Shown here piece by piece: positions 33,486 to 42,356 of a DNA stretch of 64,000 bases (position 1 is its first letter; every line of letters starts with the position of its first letter). Made by a program: the position numbers and the translations under genes. Under the pieces are notes generated by a model, which saw only the letters and a program-made list of their open reading frames with translations, was not told the DNA's origin and did not search any database. The stretch covers positions 1-64,000 of the forward strand of contig BEIJ01000002.1 of the NCBI GenBank assembly GCA_002923375.1. The letters are read 5' to 3'. The stretch comes from a bacterium HR33. GTDB taxonomy: Bacteria; Gemmatimonadota; Gemmatimonadetes; Gemmatimonadales; GWC2-71-9.

Positions 33486-34589
33486 TTAACGTCCCGCTTC
33501 CCTGAACGGCGTCGGATCGATGCCCGGAATGATCCGCAGGGCGTTTTCGTAGTACAGCTTGCGCAGCACCTGGTCCGGCAGATCGAGCCCGTAGAGCTTC
33601 CAGAGCGCGTGGCGCTTGCGGTAGTAGTCGAAGTACTCGTCCGCGGTCTCCAGGGTGCGGAAGTACACGTGATACTCGGCTGGATTCCAGGCATCCTTCC
33701 CGAAGAGCACCCGGTCCTGATAGCGAATGAACCACTGACGGGCGAAGCCGGGCTGGCGGCCGAGTTCGGCTAGCACGGCTCCGATTTCGACGTACATGTT
33801 GGGGAGCGAATCCAGGAGCCTGCCCAAGCGTGCGAGATCGCCGCCTAACCAGGAAAGGTGAGCCGATATGAATTTGGTGCGAGGATGCTTTCCTATAATG
33901 TTCCACTGTTCCCGCATCAGCTGCTCCCAAGGGGGATCCACCGCGGGGTCTCGCTTGCGGCTGGGCACTTCTTTGAGCTCGAGCCAACGCTCGTTATAGC
34001 GGTCCATGGGCTGCCAGAACTGGTGGGGATCAGCGGTGTGGATCAGGACCGGGATCCCGAGTTCTCCCGCCTTGGCCCAAACCGGATCGAAACGGGGGTC
34101 GTCCACCGGGATTCGCCGGCCGGCGCCGTCTCGGACGCTGAGGCCGAGGTTCTTGAAGATCTTCAATCCCTGGGCGCCGTTCTTGACGTCGGCCTCGAGT
34201 TGCGCCGCCGCTTTGCGGCCGTAGTCGGGGTCGTCGATCCCGTCGAAACTCAAGTTGGCGAAGATCACAAATCGGTCGGGATAGTTGCCCTTCATGTTGC
34301 GAACGGTTCGAGCCAGGCGTTCTCCGGTGCCGCCGCTCAGATTCACCATGACTCGCAGGTTGATGGCGTCCATATCGGCCACCAGGCGGTCGAGCTGTTC
34401 CCGGCTCATCAGTCCGTTCTGGTGGCTGTGTACGTCGATGAACGGATATCTGGCGCGGGTGACCGGATGCGCCGGCACTACCAGTCCGGAACGCGGTTCG
34501 TACTCTTCGATGGTCATGGTTTGCAGGGCGCGGGCCGGAGCTGCGGCGGCGGAGCCCATCAACCAAAGCGAAGCCAACTTCCCTAGCAT
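33486..34589 (-). CDS. Exported amidohydrolase-family metal hydrolase
   Basis: 367 aa; ATG 34589 follows AAGGAG at eight bases. A signal peptide covers ~22 residues. The amidohydrolase (TIM-barrel) metal site is visible: HSH in FIDVHSHQNG, His in VLIHTADPHQF, His in FISAHLSWLGGDL and the Asp in VLFGKDAWNP. This pattern belongs to the amidohydrolase-2 group (decarboxylase and lactonase relatives). It could hydrolyse or decarboxylate a small aromatic acid; the substrate is not evident. Only this gene in the cluster is on the minus strand between the kinase and the GGDEF/EAL gene. Confidence 0.85.
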   Translation of the reverse strand: MLGKLASLWLMGSAAAAPARALQTMTIEEYEPRSGLVVPAHPVTRARYPFIDVHSHQNGLMSREQLDRLVADMDAINLRVMVNLSGGTGERLARTVRNMKGNYPDRFVIFANLSFDGIDDPDYGRKAAAQLEADVKNGAQGLKIFKNLGLSVRDGAGRRIPVDDPRFDPVWAKAGELGIPVLIHTADPHQFWQPMDRYNERWLELKEVPSRKRDPAVDPPWEQLMREQWNIIGKHPRTKFISAHLSWLGGDLARLGRLLDSLPNMYVEIGAVLAELGRQPGFARQWFIRYQDRVLFGKDAWNPAEYHVYFRTLETADEYFDYYRKRHALWKLYGLDLPDQVLRKLYYENALRIIPGIDPTPFREAGR

Positions 34590-34910
34590 AGCGTTACTCC
34601 TTAAGTCCACGAGAGCCCGAAACCACCGGGCGGGATGTTATCTGCCGTCACCCTACCATACGCCGAAGCGGTAGCCCCCGTTTGGGACTTGCGTCACTGA
34701 ACCGGCACCGGCGTGACCGATAGCTTGGCTCGAATGTGGCCGCGGTGCAAGCTTGGGAAAGCCGGTCACCGGGTCCGGAGTCCGGGACCGCCGGACTCTT
34801 CGATTGCAGGCCGTGCGACTCCGGCGATTGGCGGTTAGCTTTGGGCACAGCGCCGGGTTGCTTACCGGCGCCCGTCGTTTCTGAAGCGGCAAATTCCCTA
34901 AGGGGGTTGC
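34590..34910. other. Intergenic region with no detected gene
   Basis: 321 bases separating two divergently transcribed genes (amidohydrolase and the GGDEF/EAL protein). I see only partial CCGGA-rich symmetrical stretches near 34770-34800 and no coding frame that holds up. It should carry both promoters. Confidence 0.5.
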
Positions 34911-37256
34911 GTGCAGGCAGCGTTGTGGCTGCTCTCTTTGCTGGTAGCGGGATCGACCTTAGTCGCGGCAGGATTCGAGGGCTGGCGGCGCAGAGATCGC
35001 CGAGCCCTTCTGGGAGTGGTGCCGCTTGCGATCGGGGTAGCGGGCCTAGGAATCCGGGCCGCGGGCTTTCAAGGGGCTGAAGAGATCGCCATTGCCGGGC
35101 TTGCCCTTGCTCTAGGCGGTATGGCGTTACGCCGGGAGCGCAGCTTAGCGCCTTCGGCTTCCGGGGACGACGAGCGCCTGATCGGTCTCGCCAAGGCGGT
35201 GGAAACGATGCAACTCGGCGTGACCATAACCGACGTATCCGGCCGGATTCTGTACACCAATCCCGCCGACGCTGCAATGCACGGATACAAGCCTGAAGAG
35301 GTGATCGGCAAGGATGTGCGGATTTACGCTCCTGCCGGCAGCGCCCAGCCCCTAGCGCCGGAGCAGCTGGCCGAGCTGCGCAGCTGGCAGCGGGATACCG
35401 TGAATCTGAGGAAGGACGGTTCGACCTTCCCGGTGCATTTGACCTCGGATGTCATTCGGGGGCGCGACGGCAGTGTGATCGGAGTGGTGACCACTTGCGA
35501 AGACATAACCGCCAGGAAGCGGGCCGAGGAGGCGTTGCGGGAGAGTGAGGAGCGGTACGCCCTCGCGGCGCGCGGTGCCAACGACGGGCTTTGGGACTGG
35601 AACCTAAAGACCGGAGAGATCTACTATTCCCCGCGCTGGAAGGAGATGCTGGGCTACTCCGAGGAGGAGATCGGGGGATCGCCAGAGGAGTGGTTCAGCC
35701 GGGTGCATCCCGAAGATTTGCCCGGGCTTCAAGCCGAACTCAACGCCCATAAAGACGGGCGGACCGGTCACTTCGAGCACGAACACCGATTGCGGCACAA
35801 GGACGGTTCTTATCGCTGGATGTTGGTTCGGGGGATCGCGGTACGCGACTCCCAGGGTGCGGCGTACCGGATGGCCGGATCGCTGACCGATATCACCGAG
35901 CGCAAAGAGACCGAAGCCCGGTTGATGTACGATGCCCTGCACGATCCTCTCACCGGCCTTCCCAATCGGGCTTTTTTCCTGACCCTGCTGGACCGCTCCA
36001 TTCGGCGTACCAAGCGGAGGAGGGATTATCTCTTTGCGGTCCTGTTCATCGACCTGGATCGCTTCAAGCTAGTAAACGACAGCCTGGGGCACGGTGTGGG
36101 GGATCAGCTTTTGGTGGAGCTGGCGCGGCGGTTGAAGTCCTGTCTCCGCCCGGGTGACGTGGTGGCGAGGTTGGGGGGAGACGAGTTCACTGTGCTGCTG
36201 GACGACATTCGGGATGCCAGCGACGCCACGCGGGTGGCCGAGCGGATCTTGAACGAGCTTCAGGCGCCGTTCAACCTCGGGGGCCACGAAGCGTTCACCA
36301 CCGCCAGCATCGGGATCGCCCTCAGCACCGGAGGTCACGAGCTTCCCGAGTACGTGCTGCGCGACGCGGACACGGCGATGTACCGCGCCAAGGCCAGGGG
36401 GAAGGCGCGTTACGAAATGTTCGACGAGGCGATGCACGCCCGGGCGGTGGCTCAGCTCAAGCTGGAGACCGACCTCAGGCGAGCGCTTACGCGGAACGAG
36501 TTCAGGGTTCAATACCAGCCGATCATCGAGCTGGCGAGCGGCATGATTTCCGGCTTCGAGGCGCTGGTGCGGTGGGAGCATCCGGAACGTGGCTTGGTGC
36601 CTCCGGGGGAATTCATTCCGATCGCCGAAGAGACCGGATTGGTGGTACCGATCGGCAGATTCGTGCTGGAGACGGCGTGCCGGCAGACGGCGGAGTGGCA
36701 GCGAAAGTATCCCGCGTACCGAGATCTCTCCATCAGCGTGAATCTCTCGGTGCGACACTTCCAGAGACCCGATTTGGTGGAACAGATAATGGAGGTGCTC
36801 GAGGTTACGGGACTTCCTCCCCGGAGCTTGAGGCTGGAAATCACCGAGAGCGTCTTGATGGACGATCCGGAGACCAACAGGGAAACCATTCGCGCCTTGC
36901 GTCAGCGGGGCGTGCAGGTTCAGATAGACGATTTCGGCACCGGATATTCGTCTCTCAGCTATCTGCAGCGGTTCAGCGTGGACACGCTCAAGATAGATCG
37001 CTCTTTCATTTCCGGTGGGGGAACCTGGGACATAGTGCAGACCATAGTGGGACTGGCCCGCGACTTGGGGGTGGACGTCATAGCCGAAGGGGTGGAGACC
37101 GAAGAGCAGAGCCGCCGCCTCAGGGCGCTGCAGTGCCACCGGGCTCAGGGTTACCTGTTCCGCGAGCCGGTGGATGCGGAAACGGCGGAGCGGATGCTTG
37201 CCGCCCAGTGGAGAAGCCGCGTTTCTACGGCCGAGCGGCGGCCTTCTGTGGGCTGA
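34911..37256 (+). CDS. Membrane PAS-PAS-GGDEF-EAL cyclic-di-GMP protein
   Basis: 781 aa starting at GTG 34911. Two to three N-terminal membrane helices (about 1-75) precede PAS 1 (about 88-200, with NPADAAMHGYKPEEVIG), PAS 2 (about 210-335, with a PAC tail), GGDEF (about 340-500) with an intact ARLGGDEF, and EAL (about 520-775) with GFEALVRWEHP and DDFGTGYSS. Both active-site signatures are intact, so either synthesis or breakdown of c-di-GMP is possible, set by the PAS inputs. It may affect attachment or fibre production, but no link to the DUF4402 locus is shown. Confidence 0.93.
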   Translation: MQAALWLLSLLVAGSTLVAAGFEGWRRRDRRALLGVVPLAIGVAGLGIRAAGFQGAEEIAIAGLALALGGMALRRERSLAPSASGDDERLIGLAKAVETMQLGVTITDVSGRILYTNPADAAMHGYKPEEVIGKDVRIYAPAGSAQPLAPEQLAELRSWQRDTVNLRKDGSTFPVHLTSDVIRGRDGSVIGVVTTCEDITARKRAEEALRESEERYALAARGANDGLWDWNLKTGEIYYSPRWKEMLGYSEEEIGGSPEEWFSRVHPEDLPGLQAELNAHKDGRTGHFEHEHRLRHKDGSYRWMLVRGIAVRDSQGAAYRMAGSLTDITERKETEARLMYDALHDPLTGLPNRAFFLTLLDRSIRRTKRRRDYLFAVLFIDLDRFKLVNDSLGHGVGDQLLVELARRLKSCLRPGDVVARLGGDEFTVLLDDIRDASDATRVAERILNELQAPFNLGGHEAFTTASIGIALSTGGHELPEYVLRDADTAMYRAKARGKARYEMFDEAMHARAVAQLKLETDLRRALTRNEFRVQYQPIIELASGMISGFEALVRWEHPERGLVPPGEFIPIAEETGLVVPIGRFVLETACRQTAEWQRKYPAYRDLSISVNLSVRHFQRPDLVEQIMEVLEVTGLPPRSLRLEITESVLMDDPETNRETIRALRQRGVQVQIDDFGTGYSSLSYLQRFSVDTLKIDRSFISGGGTWDIVQTIVGLARDLGVDVIAEGVETEEQSRRLRALQCHRAQGYLFREPVDAETAERMLAAQWRSRVSTAERRPSVG

Positions 37257-37272
37257 CTAAAGGGAGGGCCGA

Positions 37273-38178
37273 CTAGACAAGTTCTCTGGCTGCTCTCACC
37301 GTATTGCAGTGGATCTCCACGGTGTCGGAGAGCTTCCGGGCGTAGCCGCCCGCCAGGGTGACGGCTACGGGCAGGTTCCGAGAGCGGCAGGCTTCCAGCA
37401 CCAGCAGGTCCCGCTGGCGCAGTCCTTCCATAGTGAGATTCAGACCTCCCAACTGATCTTCTCGGTAGGGGTCCGCCCCCGCGAGATAAAAGACCAGGTC
37501 CGGCCGGTGGCGTTCCAATATATCCGGGATATGCCGCCGAAGGGCGGCCAGATAAGTCTCGTCTCCGGCGCCGTCCGGAAGTCCTACATCCAGGTCGCTG
37601 GGAGGTTTCCGGGCGGGATAGTTGTTTTCCTGGTGGATGGAGAAGGTGAAGACGCTGGGATCCTTCGCGAATATCGCCGCGGTGCCGTTGCCCTGGTGCA
37701 GGTCGCAGTCGATCACCGCCGCGCGCCGTACGACGCCCCTGGCCTTCAGCTCGGCTATCGCGACCGCCACGTCGTTGATCAGGCAAAATCCTTCTCCGTG
37801 ATCCGGAAAGGCGTGATGAAAGCCTCCACCCAAGTGAACCGCAAGGCCGCGCTCCAGAGCCAGCTCGCCGGTTAGAATGGTCCCGCCTGCGGCGATCCAA
37901 GCGGATTCGCGCAGGGAGGGACTGAACGGCACCTCGAGCAGCGTTACTTCCAGCGGGCTCAGGGTGCCGTTCTTGATCTTGGCTATGTAATCGGAGTGAT
38001 GGATGCGAGCTATGGCTTGATCCGGAGCGGGGCCCGGCTTTATCACGTCCTCCTCTTTTATAGTCCCCTCTTGCAGGAGCCGCTCCATTACCAGGCGGTA
38101 CTTGGGAGTGGGAAAGACGTGATCGCCTAGGTCCACCTCGTATGCTTCGTGCCAGACTACCGGAAGCCGTCCCTCCAC
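37273..38178 (-). CDS. Histone-deacetylase-family zinc amidohydrolase
   Basis: 301 aa. The zinc/catalytic layout of the HDAC/acetoin-utilisation/acetylpolyamine amidohydrolase superfamily is present: HH pair in GGGFHHAFPDHGEGFC, Asp-x-His in DCDLHQGNG, the Asp in AGADPYRED, and the Tyr in LAGGYA. Bacterial members remove acetyl groups from small molecules or proteins. The start is ATG at 38178. The MBL hydrolase gene begins upstream on the same strand with a 9-base gap, so both are co-transcribed. Confidence 0.9.
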   Translation of the reverse strand: MEGRLPVVWHEAYEVDLGDHVFPTPKYRLVMERLLQEGTIKEEDVIKPGPAPDQAIARIHHSDYIAKIKNGTLSPLEVTLLEVPFSPSLRESAWIAAGGTILTGELALERGLAVHLGGGFHHAFPDHGEGFCLINDVAVAIAELKARGVVRRAAVIDCDLHQGNGTAAIFAKDPSVFTFSIHQENNYPARKPPSDLDVGLPDGAGDETYLAALRRHIPDILERHRPDLVFYLAGADPYREDQLGGLNLTMEGLRQRDLLVLEACRSRNLPVAVTLAGGYARKLSDTVEIHCNTVRAARELV

Positions 38179-38187
38179 CGCGCTGCC

Positions 38188-38856
38188 TCAGCCGTATCGC
38201 CAGCTTTCTCCGGGTTCCAGGACTTTGACCTCCACGCCCTTGGGCTTGAAGCCCGAGGCATCCTGCGCCAATAGGGGCCAGGTCTTGTAATGCATCGGTA
38301 TGGCGACCTTGGGCGATATCAACTCGGCGGCCCGGGACGCGAGTTCGGGACCCATGGTAAAGCGGTCGCCGATGGGGATCAGCGCGATGTCCGGGCGGTA
38401 GATCTCGCCGATGAGTTTCATGTCCCCGAAGATTCCGGTGTCGCCGCAATGGTAGACCGTGACGCCGCCGAGGTGGACTACAGCGCCGCAGGCCATCCCC
38501 ATGTACCGCCCTTCGTAGGAGGACGAATGGAAGGCCTGCGTAAGAGCGATCCACCCGAAGTCCGTGCTAACTCTGCCTCCCGGATTTGCGGGCTCGACGT
38601 TTACCCCTTGGCTTTGCAGGTACTCGGTGATCTCATAGGCAGCGTAGGCGGTGGCCTGGTTCGCCTTGGCGATGGCGACGGTATCGCCCAGGTGATCGGC
38701 ATGGCCGTGGGTTACCACAATGGCCTGGCAGCGTATTTCCTCCGGCTTTTTGGCGGCCAACGGATTGCCGGTCAGGAAAGGGTCGATCGCCACTGCGCGG
38801 TTCCCGTCGTCGAGGAGAAAGGCTGCATGTCCCAAGAAGGTGATGTTAATGGCCAT
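38188..38856 (-). CDS. UPF0173-type MBL-fold metal hydrolase
   Basis: 222 aa without a signal peptide. N-terminal TFLGHAAFLLDD and FLTGNP, the metal motif VTHGHADHLGD, and MHYKTWPL near the C-terminus are those of the UPF0173 family. Function unknown in general; a cytoplasmic hydrolase is likely. It starts at ATG 38856 and is divergent from the exported MBL at 38978, with ~120 bases between. Confidence 0.9.
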   Translation of the reverse strand: MAINITFLGHAAFLLDDGNRAVAIDPFLTGNPLAAKKPEEIRCQAIVVTHGHADHLGDTVAIAKANQATAYAAYEITEYLQSQGVNVEPANPGGRVSTDFGWIALTQAFHSSSYEGRYMGMACGAVVHLGGVTVYHCGDTGIFGDMKLIGEIYRPDIALIPIGDRFTMGPELASRAAELISPKVAIPMHYKTWPLLAQDASGFKPKGVEVKVLEPGESWRYG

Positions 38857-38977
38857 CTCGACTCACTCCTCCTCATTCAATGCCCTATTCAAGCTTAGTC
38901 GCTCCGCGCTGGCGTGGGGAGGCGAGGCGGGACAAATTGAGCGCATTCTGAAGATTCTCTCAAGGGGGTTGGCCGCC

Positions 38978-39838
38978 ATGAGGCTCTTGAGCTTGACACT
39001 GGTTCTGTGTATGTGCGCGGGTTTCTGTGCGGAGCTCACCGCGCAAGCGCCGGAATACGAGACCACGCGGATAGCCGATGGTGTGTATCAATTCCGCTAC
39101 CGGACGCACAACGCCTTTTTTGTGATCGCCGGGGACGGGGTGGTGGCGGTGGATCCGATTTCCGTGGAGGCGGCTTCCCGGTATGTCCAAGAAATTCGAC
39201 GGGTGGCTCCCGGCGCCAAGCTGCACGCCGTGGTCTACAGTCATGACCACGCCGATCACGCCACCGGGGCTAACGTACTGCGCCGCGAGCTGGGGCCGGA
39301 CGCGCCGATCATCGCCCACGTAGCGGCCCATGCCAAGATCGCGGCGGCGAGCAATCCGGACCTTCCTCCCCCTACGCTCACTTTTTCCGACCGGCTGGCG
39401 CTCCACTTCGGCGGGAGGGTCATCGAGCTTCATTACCTGGGGAAAAGCCACAGCGACAACATGATCGTAGTCCTGCTTCCGGCGGAGCGGATCGCCTTTG
39501 CGGTGGACTTTGTTTCCAACGATAGGGTGGGATTTCGGGATCTGCCGGATTACTACTTTCCCGATTTGTTCGATGCCCTCGCGCGGCTGGAGCAGCTCCC
39601 CTTCGATCGGATCGTGTTCGGGCACGGGCCTCCGGGAGACAAGCGGGCCGTGGTGCGCCAGCGGCGCTATTACGCCGACCTTCGGGAAGCGGTGGAACAG
39701 GCGGTGCGCCGCGGGCTGAGCGAAGACCAAGCCGCCCGGGAGGTTCGGCTTCCCCAGTACGAGTCGTGGGGTGGATACGGCGACTGGTTCCCGCTCAATG
39801 TGAGGGCCATGTATCGCTGGCTCGCCTCGCAGCGGTGA
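38978..39838 (+). CDS. Exported MBL-fold hydrolase
   Basis: 286 aa from ATG 38978, preceded by AAGGGGG; the frame is open back to 38720 but overlaps another gene there. A signal peptide runs to LTAQ (residue ~24). The metal motif is YSHDHADHATGA, with later ligands in GKSHSDN and FGHGPPGDK. It resembles the exported hydrolase at 5191 in layout. The stop overlaps the GTG of the HAD gene (GTGA), implying coupled translation. Confidence 0.85.
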   Translation: MRLLSLTLVLCMCAGFCAELTAQAPEYETTRIADGVYQFRYRTHNAFFVIAGDGVVAVDPISVEAASRYVQEIRRVAPGAKLHAVVYSHDHADHATGANVLRRELGPDAPIIAHVAAHAKIAAASNPDLPPPTLTFSDRLALHFGGRVIELHYLGKSHSDNMIVVLLPAERIAFAVDFVSNDRVGFRDLPDYYFPDLFDALARLEQLPFDRIVFGHGPPGDKRAVVRQRRYYADLREAVEQAVRRGLSEDQAAREVRLPQYESWGGYGDWFPLNVRAMYRWLASQR

Positions 39839-40500
39839 CCCGCGCGTTCGAGGTAATAACCTTCGACTGCTACGGGACGCTCATAGACTGGGAGAGAGGG
39901 ATCGTCGAGGCGTTCCGGGCGGCGGCTCCGGCGGGGACGGAGTTGCCCTCGCCGGAGGAGATAATCCGGGTTTACTCCGAGATCGAGCCGGCGGTAGAGG
40001 CCGAACTATTCAGGAAGTACCGGGAGGTACTGCGGGAGGTGGCCCGGAGGGCGCTGGCGCGTTTCGGATGGCGGCTGGGCGAGGAGCGTTTGGGGTTCCT
40101 GGCCGAAAGCCTGCCGCGCTGGAGTCCGTTCCCGGACACCAATCCTGCGCTGGAACGGCTCAAGGCTATGGGGTATACCCTCGGAATTCTTTCCAATGTG
40201 GACGACGATCTGCTCCGGCTCACGCTACGCCACTTTACGGTGGAGTTCGATTTCTGGATTACGGCGGAGCAGGTGGGCTCCCACAAGCCTGCCGAGGGGC
40301 ATTTCTCGAAAGCGGCGGCTGTAGTGGCGGGACGCCCTTGGTTGCACGTCGCCCAAAGTCACTTTCACGATGTCGAACCTGCCGTTCGGCTGGGGATCCC
40401 GGTGGTCTGGGTGAACCGCAAGAAGGAAGAAGCGCGTGCGTTGCGGCCTACGGCCGAGGTAGATGATCTGTCCGGCCTGGTCGAGTGGCTCGCTCGCTAG
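39835..40500 (+). CDS. HAD-superfamily hydrolase (haloacid dehalogenase type II-like)
   Basis: 221 aa; the GTG at 39835 overlaps the preceding TGA, and VTRAFEVITFDCYGTLIDW is the expected HAD start. Motif I is FDCYGTL (nucleophile Asp), motif II is in ILSNVDDDLL, the Lys of motif III in SHKPAEGHF, and the acidic pair of motif IV in FHDVEPAVRLG. It has a helical cap (about 20-90). It could be a phosphatase or a dehalogenase; the sequence does not decide. The end overlaps the convergent TM2 gene by four bases. Confidence 0.88.
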   Translation: MTRAFEVITFDCYGTLIDWERGIVEAFRAAAPAGTELPSPEEIIRVYSEIEPAVEAELFRKYREVLREVARRALARFGWRLGEERLGFLAESLPRWSPFPDTNPALERLKAMGYTLGILSNVDDDLLRLTLRHFTVEFDFWITAEQVGSHKPAEGHFSKAAAVVAGRPWLHVAQSHFHDVEPAVRLGIPVVWVNRKKEEARALRPTAEVDDLSGLVEWLAR

Positions 40501-40907
40501 GAGCCCCCGGGCGGCAGTTCCTGCCGGTTTCTAAGTTGGGTGAGCAGCCGCTCCAGGAAGTCCACCCGTTCGGCCAGGTCGGTGATTTCTTCCCGCAGGC
40601 TCTCGATCTCTTGGTCGAGCTTGCCGGAAGGGGTATCGGTACGCGGATAGCTGGCTATGGTGTCGCCGGGTAGCCAGCGCAGAACCCGCCTGCCGCGGTT
40701 GTCGCGGAATTCCCCCGCCGCGATCAGGATCAGGTCGTAGAGCCACCACAGTCCCAGTCCGCCCAGCGTGCACAGCATCAGCACTCCGGAGCCGGTCCGG
40801 CCCACGTAGAATCGGTGGGCTCCGAAGATCCCGAGTAGGACGGCCAGGGGGAGGGCTACCCCTCGGGAGTACTCCGATACTTGGGTCGGTTCCGAGAGAT
40901 CGTTCAT
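40497..40907 (-). CDS. TM2-domain protein with C-terminal coiled coil
   Basis: 136 aa. The TM2 signature is complete: two membrane helices with GIFGAHRFYVGRTGSGVLML and LGLWWLYDLILIAAGEFRD. A helical, charged tail follows (LDQEIESLREEITDLAERVD), which should form a coiled coil on the cytoplasmic face. Function of bacterial TM2 proteins is not established. It ends against the HAD gene. Confidence 0.88.
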   Translation of the reverse strand: MNDLSEPTQVSEYSRGVALPLAVLLGIFGAHRFYVGRTGSGVLMLCTLGGLGLWWLYDLILIAAGEFRDNRGRRVLRWLPGDTIASYPRTDTPSGKLDQEIESLREEITDLAERVDFLERLLTQLRNRQELPPGGS

Positions 40908-41100
40908 CGGCCGGCTTCCTTTCGCGGTCGAGAGTGCGCAGTCAATCGGCGATTCTAGCGGAGTATCTTACGTTCCCGGCGGAGCAGGCGCCAATGCTTT
41001 GGGGTCCGGTCCCGGCCGGCTTTTGGGGTATAGGGCGGCACGGTTGCGCGGAAAGGGGGTTTGGAGCGATACTTCTTGCCCGGCGGCGGGAGCCGCCCGT

Positions 41101-41173
41101 GGCGGTATCGTCTAGGGGACTAGGACGCGGCCCTCTCAAGGCCGAAACACGGGTTCGAATCCCGTTACCGCTA
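41101..41173 (+). tRNA. tRNA-Glu (CTC)
   Basis: Acceptor GGCGGTA pairs with TACCGCT (one G-U). Anticodon loop CTCTCAA gives CTC. T-arm CGGGTTCGAATCCCG. Discriminator A. Confidence 0.93.
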
Positions 41174-41213
41174 TGTTTCCTCGTCCGGCCGCGAGCGCAG
41201 CATTCTAGCTCAA

Positions 41214-41285
41214 GCCCCCATCGTCTAGTGGCTAGGACACCACTCTTTCAAGGTGGGAACAGGGGTTCGATTCCCCTTGGGGGCG
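41214..41285 (+). tRNA. tRNA-Glu (TTC)
   Basis: Acceptor GCCCCCA pairs with TGGGGGC (41278-41284). Anticodon loop CTTTCAA gives TTC. T-arm GGGGTTCGATTCCCC. Lies 40 bases after the CTC isoacceptor, so the pair is co-transcribed. Confidence 0.95.
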
Positions 41286-41371
41286 TCGCGGTACGCCTTC
41301 CGGGGGAGGGCTGTTCCGAGAGTTTTCAGGGCCGGGTTGCTGCAGCAGCTGACAGACAACCGTCCAGTGCG

Positions 41372-41385
41372 TATGGTTTTCCATA
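41372..41385. promoter_or_regulatory. Small inverted repeat before the antitoxin remnant
   Basis: TATGG-TTTT-CCATA overlaps the start codon of the VapB-like fragment. Autoregulated toxin-antitoxin operons often have such a site; here it is short and the operon is broken. Confidence 0.25.
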
Positions 41386-41459
41386 TGAAGACCACCCTAG
41401 TGATCGCAGACAGCATATTTGCCCGGCTCAAGGAAGAGGCGGCCCGGGCGAGCGGCTAG
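41385..41459 (+). pseudogene. Truncated VapB-like antitoxin remnant, 24 aa
   Basis: MKTTLVIADSIFARLKEEAA matches the start of ribbon-helix-helix (VapB-type) antitoxins (MKTTLxIDDxxxxxLKEEAA), then a stop codon follows after RASG. A full antitoxin is about 70-90 aa and would be followed by a PIN toxin, which is absent. It lies 100 bases after a tRNA-Glu gene, so it is best read as debris of a lost toxin-antitoxin pair. Confidence 0.6.
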
Positions 41460-41460
41460 A

Positions 41461-41950
41461 TAGAGCAGCACCAGGGCGAAGGCCAGCTCGAGTTCCAGAA
41501 ACGGAGAGAGGCCGATCCCCACGCCGATCGCCGCTGTCGAAAAGGCGTCGGCCAAGCCTGCGGGAGATCGCCTCGAGCAGCCTCCGTTCGGGCTTGGCTA
41601 GCGAGAAAATGAGTTCACGCGTACCCGTTTGCCATATCCGCGCTCCTAGGGCAGGGATCAGCAGTACACCTAAGGATGAGCAACAACAACCAGACCGGAA
41701 TCGAGTAGGCTGCTCCCAGCCATGCCAGGAGGGCGTACCTTGGGAGCCGCCCCGCCGCCACTGCGCTCAGGTAGTCCCGCAAGGGGTAGCGTGCGGCGAA
41801 CGCGAGCGCTTTGAGAGGAAGAAAGGGGACGGCGTCAGGCCGGACAGGGCGAGGATGGCAAATGGCGCCCGTGGGGCACCGCGGCCATGGCGACATTGGA
41901 GACGAAGGCGTAGACTACTAGCAATGCCAGCACGCGGGGAATAATGCCGG
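41461..41950 (-). pseudogene. Shattered membrane-protein gene (VTT/DedA-like fragments)
   Basis: No single frame spans the region, but successive minus-strand frames give membrane-protein fragments: VLALLVVYAFVSNVAMAAVP (about 41885-41930), then PFLPLKALAFAARYPLRDYL and GRLPRYALLAWLGAA (about 41700-41830), and LADAFSTAAIGVGIGLSPFL (about 41500-41555). The middle part resembles the VTT domain of DedA/SNARE-associated proteins (ARYPxxxYLxAxxxGRLPRYxLLAWLG). Several frameshifts and likely deletions separate the pieces. Assignment of the last fragment to the same gene is uncertain. The gene is dead. Confidence 0.5.
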
Positions 41951-42354
41951 GGGCCGATCAAGCGGGAGTCAACAAGTTCTTTTACCGCAGCGCGCTAGGG
42001 ATCTGGCTGGTGGCGGCTGCGGCGGGCGCCTGCGGGCTGGCTTCGGGGCGCGCGGAGGAGGACGAGTTCGCCGAGCCACAGAGCCGCGAGCTTACGCTGT
42101 ACGTGAGGAATCAGAATTTTTACGACGCCACGCTGTATGCCGTTTCCCAGGGCGGCCACCGCCTGCGCCTGGGGATAGCCCGGGGCAACAGCGAGGAGAC
42201 TTTTGTCTTCCGCTGGCCTCATCTCGACTTGAGGATCGTGATCGATTTCCTGGCGGCGGGCTCCACCTTTACCGAGTCATTACCGGTAGAAGAGGGCGAC
42301 GAGCTGGAGCTGATCATAGAGTCGGACTGGCACCTGCGGGGGAGGCGGCCGTAG
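41944..42354 (+). CDS. Small exported protein of the N-x-NFYDA family, copy B
   Basis: 136 aa. ATG 41944 gives an N-terminal hydrophobic segment ending AAAAGAC, a probable lipoprotein Cys. The body has LTLYVRNQNFYDATLYA (about residues 50-66), GGHRLRLGIARGN, FVFRWPHLDLRIVIDF and LPVEEGDELELII, matching the copies at 22813-23217 and 60164-60550. Predicted small beta-sandwich at the periplasmic face. Function unknown. It is convergent with ctaB (3-base gap) and lies ~0.66 kb from the tRNA-Glu genes. Confidence 0.75.
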   Translation: MPGADQAGVNKFFYRSALGIWLVAAAAGACGLASGRAEEDEFAEPQSRELTLYVRNQNFYDATLYAVSQGGHRLRLGIARGNSEETFVFRWPHLDLRIVIDFLAAGSTFTESLPVEEGDELELIIESDWHLRGRRP

Positions 42355-42356
42355 GA

